From positions 1-38,400 of the forward strand of contig DAOURR010000016.1 of the NCBI GenBank assembly GCA_030627625.1: DNA of 38,400 nt, given 5' to 3'. The notes under the pieces are model-generated. The model saw only the letters and a program-made list of their open reading frames with translations. It made no database searches and was not told the origin of the DNA. Source of the stretch: UBA3103 sp002365855 (GTDB taxonomy: Bacteria; Bacillota; Desulfotomaculia; Desulfotomaculales; Pelotomaculaceae). The position numbers and the translations under genes were made by a program. Numbering within the stretch: position 1 is the stretch's first letter; each line of letters begins with the position of its first letter. This document shows positions 9,067-16,587 of this stretch, piece by piece.

Positions 9067-9843
9067 TCACCAGTCAAACTCCGCAGCTATAAAAGTGTGG
9101 TCGGAAGGTCTTTCCTGCTGCCTTGGACCTGCGTCTATCCATGCGCGGCGAGACTTCGCGGCCATAGGAGCGGTGGCCCAGATATGATCCACCCGCCACC
9201 CTTTGTTTCTCTTGAATAGGCCCGGCACCCTGTAATCCCAGAAGGTAAAGTGGCCTCCCTCCTTCATGTGCCGGCGGAATACGTCGATAAAACCCCACTC
9301 CTTAACGTGTCGAAGGGCCAGGTGTTCTTCCGGGTGGTAGCCGATGCGCCCGTAAAGCCTCTTCGGGTCATGTACGTCTATTGGCTCCGGGGCCACGTTG
9401 AAGTCGCCCATCCAGAGAAGCGGCTGAGAAGGTCTGAACCGGCTGTTGAAATACTCCCTCAGGTACCTGATCCATTTCAGCTTGTAGGCAAATATGTCGC
9501 TGTCGGGGTGAAACCCCTGGGGGATATAGGTATTAACTACAGGGATATCTTTAATAACAGCCTCTATTAAACGTGCTTCGTCTGTTTCCGCCCAGTCTCC
9601 GATACCGGTGCGCACCTCTTCAATCGGGTGGGGGCTGATGATGGCAACGCCATTATAAGATTTCCGTCCTTTGAACACTACATTCCAGCCGGCATCTTTA
9701 AAGGCCTCCAAAGGAAAATTCTTATCCTCAACTTTTGTCTCCTGGACACACAGCACATCTGGGTTTTCCAGTAAAAGCCATTCCAGGACCGGCCCCAGGC
9801 GGGCGCGGATAGAGTTGGCATTAAAACTGGCCACTTTGAACAT
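9067..9843 (-). CDS. xth: Exodeoxyribonuclease III (AP endonuclease)
   Basis: A 258-residue protein of the endonuclease/exonuclease/phosphatase fold, the usual length for bacterial exonuclease III. Family motifs are in order: ASFNANSIRARL at the N-terminus, the metal-binding VQETKVED, the GDFNVAP segment with catalytic Asp and Asn, WRVDHIWAT, and the final SDHTFI that carries the catalytic Asp-His pair. It cleaves DNA at abasic sites and removes 3' blocking groups in base excision repair. An upstream in-frame ATG (9870) exists, but AGGTCAGGTG sits five bases before the ATG at 9843, and homologues start MFKVASFN or similar. It is a single-gene unit converging with the acyl-CoA ligase. Confidence 0.93.
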   Translation of the reverse strand: MFKVASFNANSIRARLGPVLEWLLLENPDVLCVQETKVEDKNFPLEAFKDAGWNVVFKGRKSYNGVAIISPHPIEEVRTGIGDWAETDEARLIEAVIKDIPVVNTYIPQGFHPDSDIFAYKLKWIRYLREYFNSRFRPSQPLLWMGDFNVAPEPIDVHDPKRLYGRIGYHPEEHLALRHVKEWGFIDVFRRHMKEGGHFTFWDYRVPGLFKRNKGWRVDHIWATAPMAAKSRRAWIDAGPRQQERPSDHTFIAAEFDW

Positions 9844-9893
9844 ATTATCACCTGACCTTAAAAAATACACTAGCCCATGGTAGGGAAAAATTA

Positions 9894-9966
9894 AACCGCC
9901 GCACAGGTTGAAAAAGCAGTACGGACAAAAAGAGACAGCTGCCTGAATAATTTGAGGGCGGCGGTT
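9894..9966 (-). terminator. Possible long-loop terminator of the decarboxylase gene
   Basis: Inverted arms AACCGCCG (9894-9901) and CGGCGGTT (9959-9966) bracket a 57-base loop. On the minus strand the distal arm is followed by TTAATTTTT. One arm overlaps the decarboxylase stop codon. The long loop makes this weak as an intrinsic terminator. Confidence 0.3.
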
Positions 9967-11416
9967 ATATGTCCAGGATCATGATGTTATCTACTATCGG
10001 GTCGGTAGTCCCCTGAAGTGTGCATTTTTCTGCCTTGAGCATCTGCACGTATTCAATGATCTCACTGGTTATGATCTCTCCCATACTGACCAGGGGAATT
10101 CCCGGAGGGTAGACCATGATCATTTCACCGGCTATCTCTCCAGCACAATTTTCAAGGGTTACGGATCTTTTTGGGCTAAAAAAGGCGTCTCTGGGCAGCA
10201 TGACTAATTCAGGGTTGAACTGGATGGTCTCTATTTTCTTAACTTTCCTGTTTCCTGCATGATTGGAGATGTCTTTCATGGCCCATAAAAATTTTTCAAG
10301 GTACTCTTTTTTCTCGCCCATGCTGATTATGGCCAGAATATTATACATATCGGCAAGCTCAACAAGAATATTGTAGTCCTTGGCCAGAAGCTCTTCAACT
10401 TCATAGCCTGTGAGCCCCAGATTTCTTATATTCACCAGAAGCTTGGTATCGTCAAAACTAAAAGGCCCTGATTTTTCGAAATAATTCTTGTCTGGGGCAA
10501 AAAGCCCGTCAATTTTGTTTATTTCCTCCCTCGTCCAGCTGACCATCTCCAGGACCCTTTCCAAAATTGCCGCCCCCTTTGTTGCCAGCTGTTTCCTGGC
10601 AACATCCAGTGAGCACAGGAGTATATAGGACGGACTGCTGGTATAGGTGAGATTTAGCACCTGCTTGATATAGTTTGGGTCTATAATACGGCTTCCGATC
10701 AGAAGCGCCGAACTTTGAGTCAAAGAACCACCTGTTTTGTGAAGGCTTGCCGCGCTCATTTCAGCCCCTGCCGCCATTGCGGAAATAGGGAAATGGGGGT
10801 GAAAACGCATATGGGTTCCGTGGGCTTCATCGACCAAAACAGGTATATCCCTATTGTGCGCAGTCTCAACAATTTTTACAAGATCCGGGGTCACACCGTA
10901 GTAAGAAGGGTTTATAGCCATAACTGCTTTGGCGCCGGGATTTTCTTCAATAGCCCGCCTGATACCTTCATCGGTAACGCTCATAATAATTCCCAGGTCG
11001 TCATTTATTTCCGGCTGAACGTACACCGGCTCTGCACCACTGGTTATAAACCCGTTAAAAATAGATTTGTGGGCATTCCTGGGAACGATAATCCGGTCAC
11101 CCGGCCTGCAGGAGCTCATGATCATGGCCTGTATTCCTGATGTCGTTCCGTTAATCAGGAGAAATGCCGCGCACGCCCCGAACGATTCGGCCAGGAGTTT
11201 TTCGGCCTCTCCTATGACCGCCGCAGGGTCCCAGATCATGTCTATTCCCCTTGTTTCATTCAAGTCCATTCTAAGCACGTTTTCGCCGACGAATTCCCTG
11301 TACTCTGCAAGCCCGTACCCGTGCTTATGACCCGGGATTTGTAAGGGTACGGCATTTCTTCTGACATGGTATTTCACAGCGTCAAAAAGAGGCGTTTTAT
11401 TCTGGTTTAACGTCAT
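9965..11416 (-). CDS. Orn/Lys/Arg decarboxylase (PLP, aminotransferase fold type I)
   Basis: A 483-residue basic amino-acid decarboxylase of the SpeA/YaaO type found in Firmicutes, without the N-terminal wing domain of the E. coli inducible enzymes. The start QIPGHKHG is typical. LINGTTSGIQAM (about 87-98) binds the PLP phosphate, VLVDEAHG (193-200) holds the Asp contacting the PLP ring nitrogen, and SLHKTGGSLTQSS contains the Schiff-base Lys227. The C-terminal YPPGIPLVSMGE is conserved across the family. It forms a polyamine precursor (agmatine, cadaverine or putrescine). The substrate cannot be settled here. AGGAGA stands seven bases before the ATG. Confidence 0.9.
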   Translation of the reverse strand: MTLNQNKTPLFDAVKYHVRRNAVPLQIPGHKHGYGLAEYREFVGENVLRMDLNETRGIDMIWDPAAVIGEAEKLLAESFGACAAFLLINGTTSGIQAMIMSSCRPGDRIIVPRNAHKSIFNGFITSGAEPVYVQPEINDDLGIIMSVTDEGIRRAIEENPGAKAVMAINPSYYGVTPDLVKIVETAHNRDIPVLVDEAHGTHMRFHPHFPISAMAAGAEMSAASLHKTGGSLTQSSALLIGSRIIDPNYIKQVLNLTYTSSPSYILLCSLDVARKQLATKGAAILERVLEMVSWTREEINKIDGLFAPDKNYFEKSGPFSFDDTKLLVNIRNLGLTGYEVEELLAKDYNILVELADMYNILAIISMGEKKEYLEKFLWAMKDISNHAGNRKVKKIETIQFNPELVMLPRDAFFSPKRSVTLENCAGEIAGEMIMVYPPGIPLVSMGEIITSEIIEYVQMLKAEKCTLQGTTDPIVDNIMILDI

Positions 11417-11518
11417 TTATTATTCTCCTGATTTACTGTAAGGTATGGTTAATGTCGTATGTTTTTTGATGATATCAGAACAACAATCGGTGTCTGCTGA
11501 TCGTCGTTGTCATGCGGG

Positions 11519-11650
11519 TTATCCTCTAGATATACAAACAACGCCTCCCTGTTCAACACCCTCGGTAGCGGCCAGGATGTCCACCTTTCCAACATCGTTT
11601 ACATCTGTAATCACAGCTTCCGCATGATCTTGCCCTGCAGCAGGCCGTTA
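11519..11650 (-). pseudogene. Possible C-terminal remnant of an unidentified gene
   Basis: The minus strand between a stop at about 11650 and a stop at 11519-11521 reads about 42 codons with protein-like composition, including AEAVITDVNDVGKVDI and VEQGGVVCISRG at its end. There is no good start codon or ribosome binding site, so if real it is a fragment of a decayed gene. I do not recognise the family. The plus strand also has a 60-codon frame here (11445-11627) that looks like a shadow. Confidence 0.2.
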
Positions 11651-11691
11651 AAAAAGAGCGGTCCAGATAATTTTCAGTTTGAATGAAAAGC

Positions 11692-11707
11692 TTTCTTATA
11701 TAAGAAA
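11692..11707. promoter_or_regulatory. 16-base perfect palindrome, possible operator
   Basis: TTTCTTATATAAGAAA is a perfect 16-base palindrome in the region upstream of the MBL-fold gene. It could bind a dimeric repressor, but AT-rich palindromes arise by chance and no regulator gene is adjacent. Confidence 0.25.
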
Positions 11708-11896
11708 TATAATATCAAGCTAAAATTCTTTAACTTTAAAAATTTTCCTGCACTTTAACAAGTATTTAAAAATAAGTTGGAAAATGGGCAGATGTGTCAT
11801 GTTAAGGGGATATTTCATGATTTATTTTTTTCTTGAAGGAATACCAATTGGAACTGTCAAAATGTAACTGCAGAACATAAGTGGGGGTAAACAAAC

Positions 11897-12673
11897 TTGA
11901 AATTCTGCAGCCTCTCATCCTGCAGCTATGCCAACAGTGTCGTAGTTCAGGACAGTCATACATGTATTTTAATTGACTGCGGCCTCAGGAAGAGGGATAT
12001 TAAGCCCTTCCTGCAAAACGCCGGCCTGGCCGCCGGCGATATCGACGCGGTTCTGGTAACTCACTGCCACACAGACCACATCTACGGGCTCAGATTCTTT
12101 CTCGAACTAAAAGATGTTCCGGTATACTCAACGGCAGGAATACTGAGGCAGCTGCAACACTGCTGCGCGTTAAAAAGACATCCCAGATATAAAATCCTCA
12201 GCCACCTGGCTGAGGAAAAAATCGGCAGCCTTGAGATTATGACCCTGGGCCTTTCCCATGATGTTGAAACGGTAGGCTTTACTATTCGCGGTGACGGGGA
12301 GCGCATGGGTTTTATCACCGATACGGGCTTTGTCCCAGAACACTGCATTAAAGCATTTCAATCACTTGACTATCTCTACATTGAGTCAAATCACGATTAT
12401 GATATGTACAAAAACTCCTCAAAGCCAGGATTCGTTGTCAAGCGCAACCTTGGCCCCACCGGACACCTTTCCAACGAACAGTGTGGTGAGGCGCTGCGCT
12501 CAATGCAGCTGCAGGGTTGTAAGCTTGTTATGCTTGGTCATCTCAGCGAAGACGACAACGAGCCTCAAAAGGCGCTAAAAAATGCCAGGCGCCTGGCGCC
12601 GGAAGTACCAATTGAGAGTGCTCCGCCCCGTTTACCTGGTTTGTGGTCCGATTTGTTGATGAGGTGTAAGTGA
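11897..12673 (+). CDS. MBL-fold metallo-hydrolase (YycJ/WalJ-like)
   Basis: A 258-residue metallo-beta-lactamase-fold protein. The metal-binding motif THCHTDH lies at residues 55-61. Further ligands are probably His in SHDVE, Asp in FITDTGFV and a C-terminal His in LGHLSEDDN. The IESNHDYDMYKN segment is typical of the YycJ/WalJ branch, which in Bacillus is implicated in genome maintenance and in coordination of replication with cell division. The start is TTG with GGGGG about eight bases upstream. Length is normal. It converges with the flavoprotein gene 43 bases further on, without an obvious terminator between them. Confidence 0.85.
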   Translation: MKFCSLSSCSYANSVVVQDSHTCILIDCGLRKRDIKPFLQNAGLAAGDIDAVLVTHCHTDHIYGLRFFLELKDVPVYSTAGILRQLQHCCALKRHPRYKILSHLAEEKIGSLEIMTLGLSHDVETVGFTIRGDGERMGFITDTGFVPEHCIKAFQSLDYLYIESNHDYDMYKNSSKPGFVVKRNLGPTGHLSNEQCGEALRSMQLQGCKLVMLGHLSEDDNEPQKALKNARRLAPEVPIESAPPRLPGLWSDLLMRCK

Positions 12674-12716
12674 CGGCCGGGCGGCAGCCCTGATGACCTG
12701 ACACCAGGCATATTCC

Positions 12717-13961
12717 TCAGGGAGCGGCAGCGCTGTCTCCCGCCACAAAACCAGAGGACCAGGCCCACTGCAGGTTAAACCCCCCGCAATCGCCGTCAAT
12801 ATCAACAACTTCACCTGCGAAGTAAAGACCGGGCACGATCTTTGATTCCATGGTTTGCCCGTTGATGTCCTTAACATCCACACCTCCGGCAGTAACCTGG
12901 GCCGCAGGCCAGGAGGTGGTCCCCCTGACTTCAAAGCGCCAATCCTGGAGCAGTCTGAGAATATTTTTACGCTCTGCTGCGCTCACCTGGCACGCCGGTT
13001 TCCGGATATCATCAATTCCGGCCTCTCTTAAAATTACAGGCGCCAGCTTTTTATTGATGAAACCCACGAAGCTGAACGCAAGTTCCTTCCTGGGTCCCGC
13101 TTGAAATCGCCGAATCAGGTATTGCTCCAGCTCCCCTGGGGTAAGATTATTGACCAGCGTCACCTTGAGCCATACTATTTCTTTCTTTTGAAGATATTCA
13201 CCAGCTATTCTGCTGAGGCATAATATTGGAGGTCCGGAAATACCGTATTCAGTGAACAATATTTCCCCGGACGCCCTCCCCACTGTTTTGTCATTGGCTA
13301 AAATCTCCGCGCCGCCTTCAAACTTAACACCCTGAACATGCTTTAAAAAACTTGATACCAGTTTTAGCTGTACCAGGGCCGGAAAAGGTTCAACAATACC
13401 GTGGCCAAGGTTTTGAGCTAAAATATACCCGCTGCCGTTAGACCCCAAATTTGGCGCGGCTTTACCACCTGTAGACAGGATCACCCGGTCCGCCTTGTGC
13501 TTTTGACCGCCGGCCAGGGTGACGGTAAAGTTAGCGGCGCCCTTTTCAATGTTAACAACCGGAGAATCACAAAACACCCGGACACCTTTATCCTCCAGCT
13601 CGTACCGCAGCACATCCAGGACGCTGGAGGCCTGGTTGGAAACGGGGAAAACCTTCCCCCCCTCTTCTACTTTATGAGCGATGCCAAGCCTCTCAAAAAA
13701 ATCAATGGTCTTTTTTACATCGAAGCGGGTTAAAGCAGCATGCGCAAATTTTGAGTTTTTGCCGTGATAATTCAAGATGCTGAGATTTTTATTGGTCAGG
13801 TTGCACCTGCCGTTACCGGTTACAAGGATCTTCTTGCCGATCCTGGGGTTTTTTTCAAGGATCGTAACATCTGCTCCCCTGTACCTGGCGGCGACAGCGG
13901 CGATAATACCGGCAGCGCCTCCGCCTATGACCGTCACTTTGGGCGTGAAACTCTTTGACAT
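12717..13961 (-). CDS. BaiN/HI0933-family FAD-dependent oxidoreductase
   Basis: A 414-residue flavoprotein of the HI0933/BaiN family. The dinucleotide-binding motif IGGGAAGIIAA lies near residues 12-22, GNGRCNLTN is the family signature some 45 residues later, and LSTGGKAAPNLGSNGSGY follows. The C-terminal FAD motif GLYFAGEVVDIDGDCGGFNLQWAWSSG is complete. BaiN in gut clostridia takes part in bile-acid dehydroxylation, but most members have no known substrate, so no such role is claimed. An in-frame ATG at 14015 exists, but AAAGGAG sits about ten bases before the ATG at 13961 and the fold begins right after it. It lies next to another flavoprotein gene transcribed in the same direction, 74 bases apart. 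Confidence 0.88.
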   Translation of the reverse strand: MSKSFTPKVTVIGGGAAGIIAAVAARYRGADVTILEKNPRIGKKILVTGNGRCNLTNKNLSILNYHGKNSKFAHAALTRFDVKKTIDFFERLGIAHKVEEGGKVFPVSNQASSVLDVLRYELEDKGVRVFCDSPVVNIEKGAANFTVTLAGGQKHKADRVILSTGGKAAPNLGSNGSGYILAQNLGHGIVEPFPALVQLKLVSSFLKHVQGVKFEGGAEILANDKTVGRASGEILFTEYGISGPPILCLSRIAGEYLQKKEIVWLKVTLVNNLTPGELEQYLIRRFQAGPRKELAFSFVGFINKKLAPVILREAGIDDIRKPACQVSAAERKNILRLLQDWRFEVRGTTSWPAAQVTAGGVDVKDINGQTMESKIVPGLYFAGEVVDIDGDCGGFNLQWAWSSGFVAGDSAAAP

Positions 13962-14035
13962 CAGCAAAATTCTCCTTTTGAAAAACCATTTACCCGGCTG
14001 CTTGTTAACATGCAAAAAACATCACAGAGCACCAG

Positions 14036-15628
14036 TTAAATGGGATGGTATCTGGAGGCAATGGCCTCAGCAACCCTGATCCCGTCAACAGCTGCAGAAA
14101 TAATGCCCCCTGCGTAACCGGCCCCCTCACCCACCGGGAAAAGACCGCCAATACTTGCTTCGTAATTTTGATCACGTATGATTTTTACAGGCGATGAGGA
14201 CCTGGTTTCCACTCCGGTCATTACCGCGTCCGGCAGGGCGAAACCCCGCAGCTTTTTATCCATTTCCGGTATAGCTTCCCGCATAGTCTCGATCACATAG
14301 CCAGGCAGACACTCATTAAGGTCTGTAAGCCTGACTCCTCTTTGATATGAAGGTGATATGCTTCCGAGTTCAGATGAGGGCATGCCTGAAAGGAAATCAC
14401 CCACCAATTGGGCAGGAGCGCTGTGGCCGCCACCTCCCAGTGCAAATGCTTTTCTTTCCCAGCGCCTCTGGAATTCGACTCCGGCCAGGGGATGGCTGCT
14501 TTCGAAATCACCGGGATTTACCCCCACCAGCAGGGCGCTGTTGGCATTTTGGCCGCTTCGCGCATAGAAGCTCATTCCATTTGTTACGACACAGTTTTCC
14601 TCGGAAGATGCCGGTACAACCACCCCTCCCGGGCACATGCAAAAGGTATAGGCTGACCTGCCGTTAGTGGCGTGGTAAGCAAGCTTGTAGTCCGCCGGGC
14701 CAAGCCTCGCATGCCCGGCAAATGTTTTGTACTGGGACTGGTCAACCAGTTTTTGCGGGTGCTCGATCCTGACACCTATAGAAAAAGGTTTTGGCTCTAT
14801 CTGAACGCCCTTCGAGTGAAGCATTTCAAACGTATCCCTGGCGCTGTGCCCCGGCGCCACCAGGAGAACATCTGTCTCAAGGCTCTCCTGGTGATTGATG
14901 ACAAATCTCTTAACTTGATTACTATTTATGATAATGTCGGTTACCTTGCTGTTAAACCTGACCTCTCCCCCGCTGCGCTTAACTTTCTCCCGAATATTTT
15001 TAACTACTGTTTTCAGGTTATCCGTACCTACATGTGGCTTGTAATGGTAGATGACCTCCTCCGGCGCGCCGGCGAGAACCATTTCTTCAAGAACCTTTCT
15101 GCATCTTTGATCCCGAATATTGGTTGTCAGCTTACCGTCTGAAAAAGTACCCGCGCCCCCCTCACCGAACTGAACATTACAGTCAGGATCAAGCTCACCT
15201 TTATTCCAAAATTTATTTACCTTTTCAACCCTGACATCAACATCTGCCCCCCTTTCTAAAAGCAGAGGCCTATATCCCATTTCCGCCAGGATCAAGCCGG
15301 CAAAAAGACCGGCAGGGCCGCTTCCGATGATTACCGGCCGGTGCGTCATTTTTTCCAGTCCACACCTGACATATGCATAATCCATTACGGGGGATATAGC
15401 AATATCCTTGTCTTTTACCCTGCGCAACGCAACAGATTCATTTTTTATTTCAACATCTACTGTGTAAATAAAATATATCATTTCACTTTTTCTGGCATCA
15501 ATCGATTGTTTAAAAATTTTATATCCCAGCAGTTCATCATTTCTGATTCTTAGTTTTCGCAATATTAGTATGATTAATTTTGTAGGATCTTCTTTAATTG
15601 AAATTCTTAAACCTGTTATTCTTAACAT
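14036..15628 (-). CDS. COG2509-type FAD-dependent dehydrogenase
   Basis: A 530-residue flavoprotein of the uncharacterised COG2509 family. An N-terminal domain of about 95 residues, rich in beta strands and charged helices (KLRIRNDELLGYKI...), precedes the FAD motif IIGSGPAGLFAGL at 100-112. The family blocks QFGEGGAGTFSDGKL, APGHSARDTFEML, FSIGVRIEHPQ and the C-terminal FPVGEGAGYAGGI are present. Members are widespread in anaerobes, are predicted to be reductases, and have no proven substrate. AAAGGTGG stands five bases before the ATG. It is upstream of and co-oriented with the BaiN-like gene, so the two may share a transcript. Confidence 0.85.
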   Translation of the reverse strand: MLRITGLRISIKEDPTKLIILILRKLRIRNDELLGYKIFKQSIDARKSEMIYFIYTVDVEIKNESVALRRVKDKDIAISPVMDYAYVRCGLEKMTHRPVIIGSGPAGLFAGLILAEMGYRPLLLERGADVDVRVEKVNKFWNKGELDPDCNVQFGEGGAGTFSDGKLTTNIRDQRCRKVLEEMVLAGAPEEVIYHYKPHVGTDNLKTVVKNIREKVKRSGGEVRFNSKVTDIIINSNQVKRFVINHQESLETDVLLVAPGHSARDTFEMLHSKGVQIEPKPFSIGVRIEHPQKLVDQSQYKTFAGHARLGPADYKLAYHATNGRSAYTFCMCPGGVVVPASSEENCVVTNGMSFYARSGQNANSALLVGVNPGDFESSHPLAGVEFQRRWERKAFALGGGGHSAPAQLVGDFLSGMPSSELGSISPSYQRGVRLTDLNECLPGYVIETMREAIPEMDKKLRGFALPDAVMTGVETRSSSPVKIIRDQNYEASIGGLFPVGEGAGYAGGIISAAVDGIRVAEAIASRYHPI

Positions 15629-15746
15629 TTAAACCACCTTTTATCTTTAATTATTATTTTTAAATATTAAGAAACACATTATTATTGAAACCATTTATGC
15701 AATTTATTGTTTGAGTAAAATAATATTTTCGGAGAACAATATCAAT

Positions 15747-16235
15747 ATGAATATAAAAAAATCGGCTGCAATCTTATTAATCAGCCTTTCATTCTTTAGC
15801 GTGATACCTACCGTACCTGCTTATGCGACCGACACACTGCAGACAACAAAACATTACAGTTCTAAGTCCAGGGGACTGACCCTGAGCAGGGAAGAATTCA
15901 TGCTGCTGGCAAAATTGATCCACGCGGAAGCAAAGGGGGAATCTTTAGCAGGGCAGGTTGCCGTTGGAGCTGTAGTGTTGAACCGCTTAAAAGATCCCCG
16001 TTTCCCAAAAACAATTATAAATGTTATTTATGAAAAAGACCAGTTTTCCCCTGTTTTGAACGGATCCATCAACCAGACTCCTGGGGAAAAAGCTTTATTG
16101 GCGGCAGAGTTAGCCTTAAACGGTATGGATCCCACAAACGGATGCGTCTTTTTTTACAATCCCTCTACTGCTGAAAGCAGGTGGCTTGACAGCATGCCGG
16201 TTCTAATTAAAATTGGACGCCATGTCTTTTGTTAA
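15747..16235 (+). CDS. SleB-like cell wall hydrolase (Hydrolase_2 domain), secreted
   Basis: A 162-residue protein with a Sec signal peptide: Lys residues at 4-5, a hydrophobic core to about residue 22, and cleavage likely after VPAYA near 27. The mature part carries the Hydrolase_2 domain of spore cortex-lytic enzymes, with LAKLIHAEAKGE (probable catalytic Glu) and QVAVGAVVLNRLKDPRFP, then the QFSPVLNGSI and FYNPSTAESRW segments. It probably cleaves peptidoglycan as a lytic transglycosylase, in germination or wall turnover. It lacks the N-terminal peptidoglycan-binding domain of full SleB, so it resembles CwlJ or short SleB proteins. A TTG at 15711 is also in frame, but CGGAGA upstream of 15747 and the signal peptide favour this start. 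Confidence 0.88.
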   Translation: MNIKKSAAILLISLSFFSVIPTVPAYATDTLQTTKHYSSKSRGLTLSREEFMLLAKLIHAEAKGESLAGQVAVGAVVLNRLKDPRFPKTIINVIYEKDQFSPVLNGSINQTPGEKALLAAELALNGMDPTNGCVFFYNPSTAESRWLDSMPVLIKIGRHVFC

Positions 16236-16275
16236 AGGGCACGGCAATTTTTTTTAATATTTTGATTTTGTTGAC

Positions 16276-16300
16276 ATGGTTACTACATGTAACCATTTTT
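16276..16300 (+). terminator. Intrinsic terminator of the SleB-like gene
   Basis: Perfect 8-base arms ATGGTTAC (16276-16283) and GTAACCAT (16289-16296) enclose the loop TACAT and run into TTTTTATTT. It lies about 40 bases after the stop codon. The stem is low in GC, so termination may be partial. Confidence 0.65.
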
Positions 16301-16483
16301 ATTTACTCATATTATGGTAAGAGAAATGTAGAAGGTTTCCATTCTATGTAAACAATCCACCTGTACCCGTCCATGACCATCCAACTGTTAAGCCTATTCA
16401 AAACATCATGGAAACTTTAGTTGGACAATGTTATTAAAAACTAAAGGAGATGGCCGGATTAATACGGCCATCTGCTCTTTTTT
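16301..16483 (+). ncRNA. Possible small RNA or short transcript ending in an orphan terminator
   Basis: Between the SleB-gene terminator and the helicase gene there is no credible coding sequence, yet the region ends in a second strong terminator at 16448-16483. Inside lies a further inverted repeat, TCCAACT (16380-16386) with AGTTGGA (16419-16425). A separate short transcript is a reasonable reading. No good promoter was found, and read-through from the upstream gene with back-up termination is an alternative. Confidence 0.25.
16448..16483 (+). terminator. Strong rho-independent terminator upstream of the helicase gene
   Basis: Perfect 9-base arms AGATGGCCG (16448-16456) and CGGCCATCT (16465-16473), loop GATTAATA, then GCTC and six T residues. 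It has no annotated gene directly before it, and it isolates the helicase genes downstream. Confidence 0.85.
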
Positions 16484-16587
16484 GCAACAAGTTCAGCATA
16501 AAAAGACAAAAATATTTTTAATATACCGCAGGATGTGCTAGACTACTAGTGATATAAGTTATTGTAAAAACCAGGGGTGCTTTTCGT

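Larger units (their letters stand above)
11417..11896. other. 480-base intergenic region with a palindrome and a possible gene remnant
   Basis: Divergent upstream region between the decarboxylase and the MBL-fold gene. The part near 11519-11650 reads as protein-like on the minus strand (see the separate entry). The part from about 11660 on is AT-rich and contains a 16-base palindrome at 11692-11707. No tRNA, riboswitch or T-box structure was recognised. Both flanking genes need promoters here, but no clear -35/-10 pair could be assigned. Confidence 0.4.

Noticed and set aside
11445..11627. 60-codon plus-strand frame upstream of the MBL-fold gene
   Set aside because: No ribosome binding site, low-complexity Ser/Thr/Pro-rich product, and it lies opposite a more protein-like minus-strand frame.
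11784..11867. Short frame ending YFFLEGIPIGTVKM before the MBL-fold gene
   Set aside because: Only 16-27 codons with a weak site and no recognised family; likely chance.
16322..16440. Plus-strand frame with a protein-like stretch VPVHDHPTVKPIQNIMETLV between the two terminators
   Set aside because: No start codon before the last ten codons and no ribosome binding site; kept only as part of the possible small transcript.
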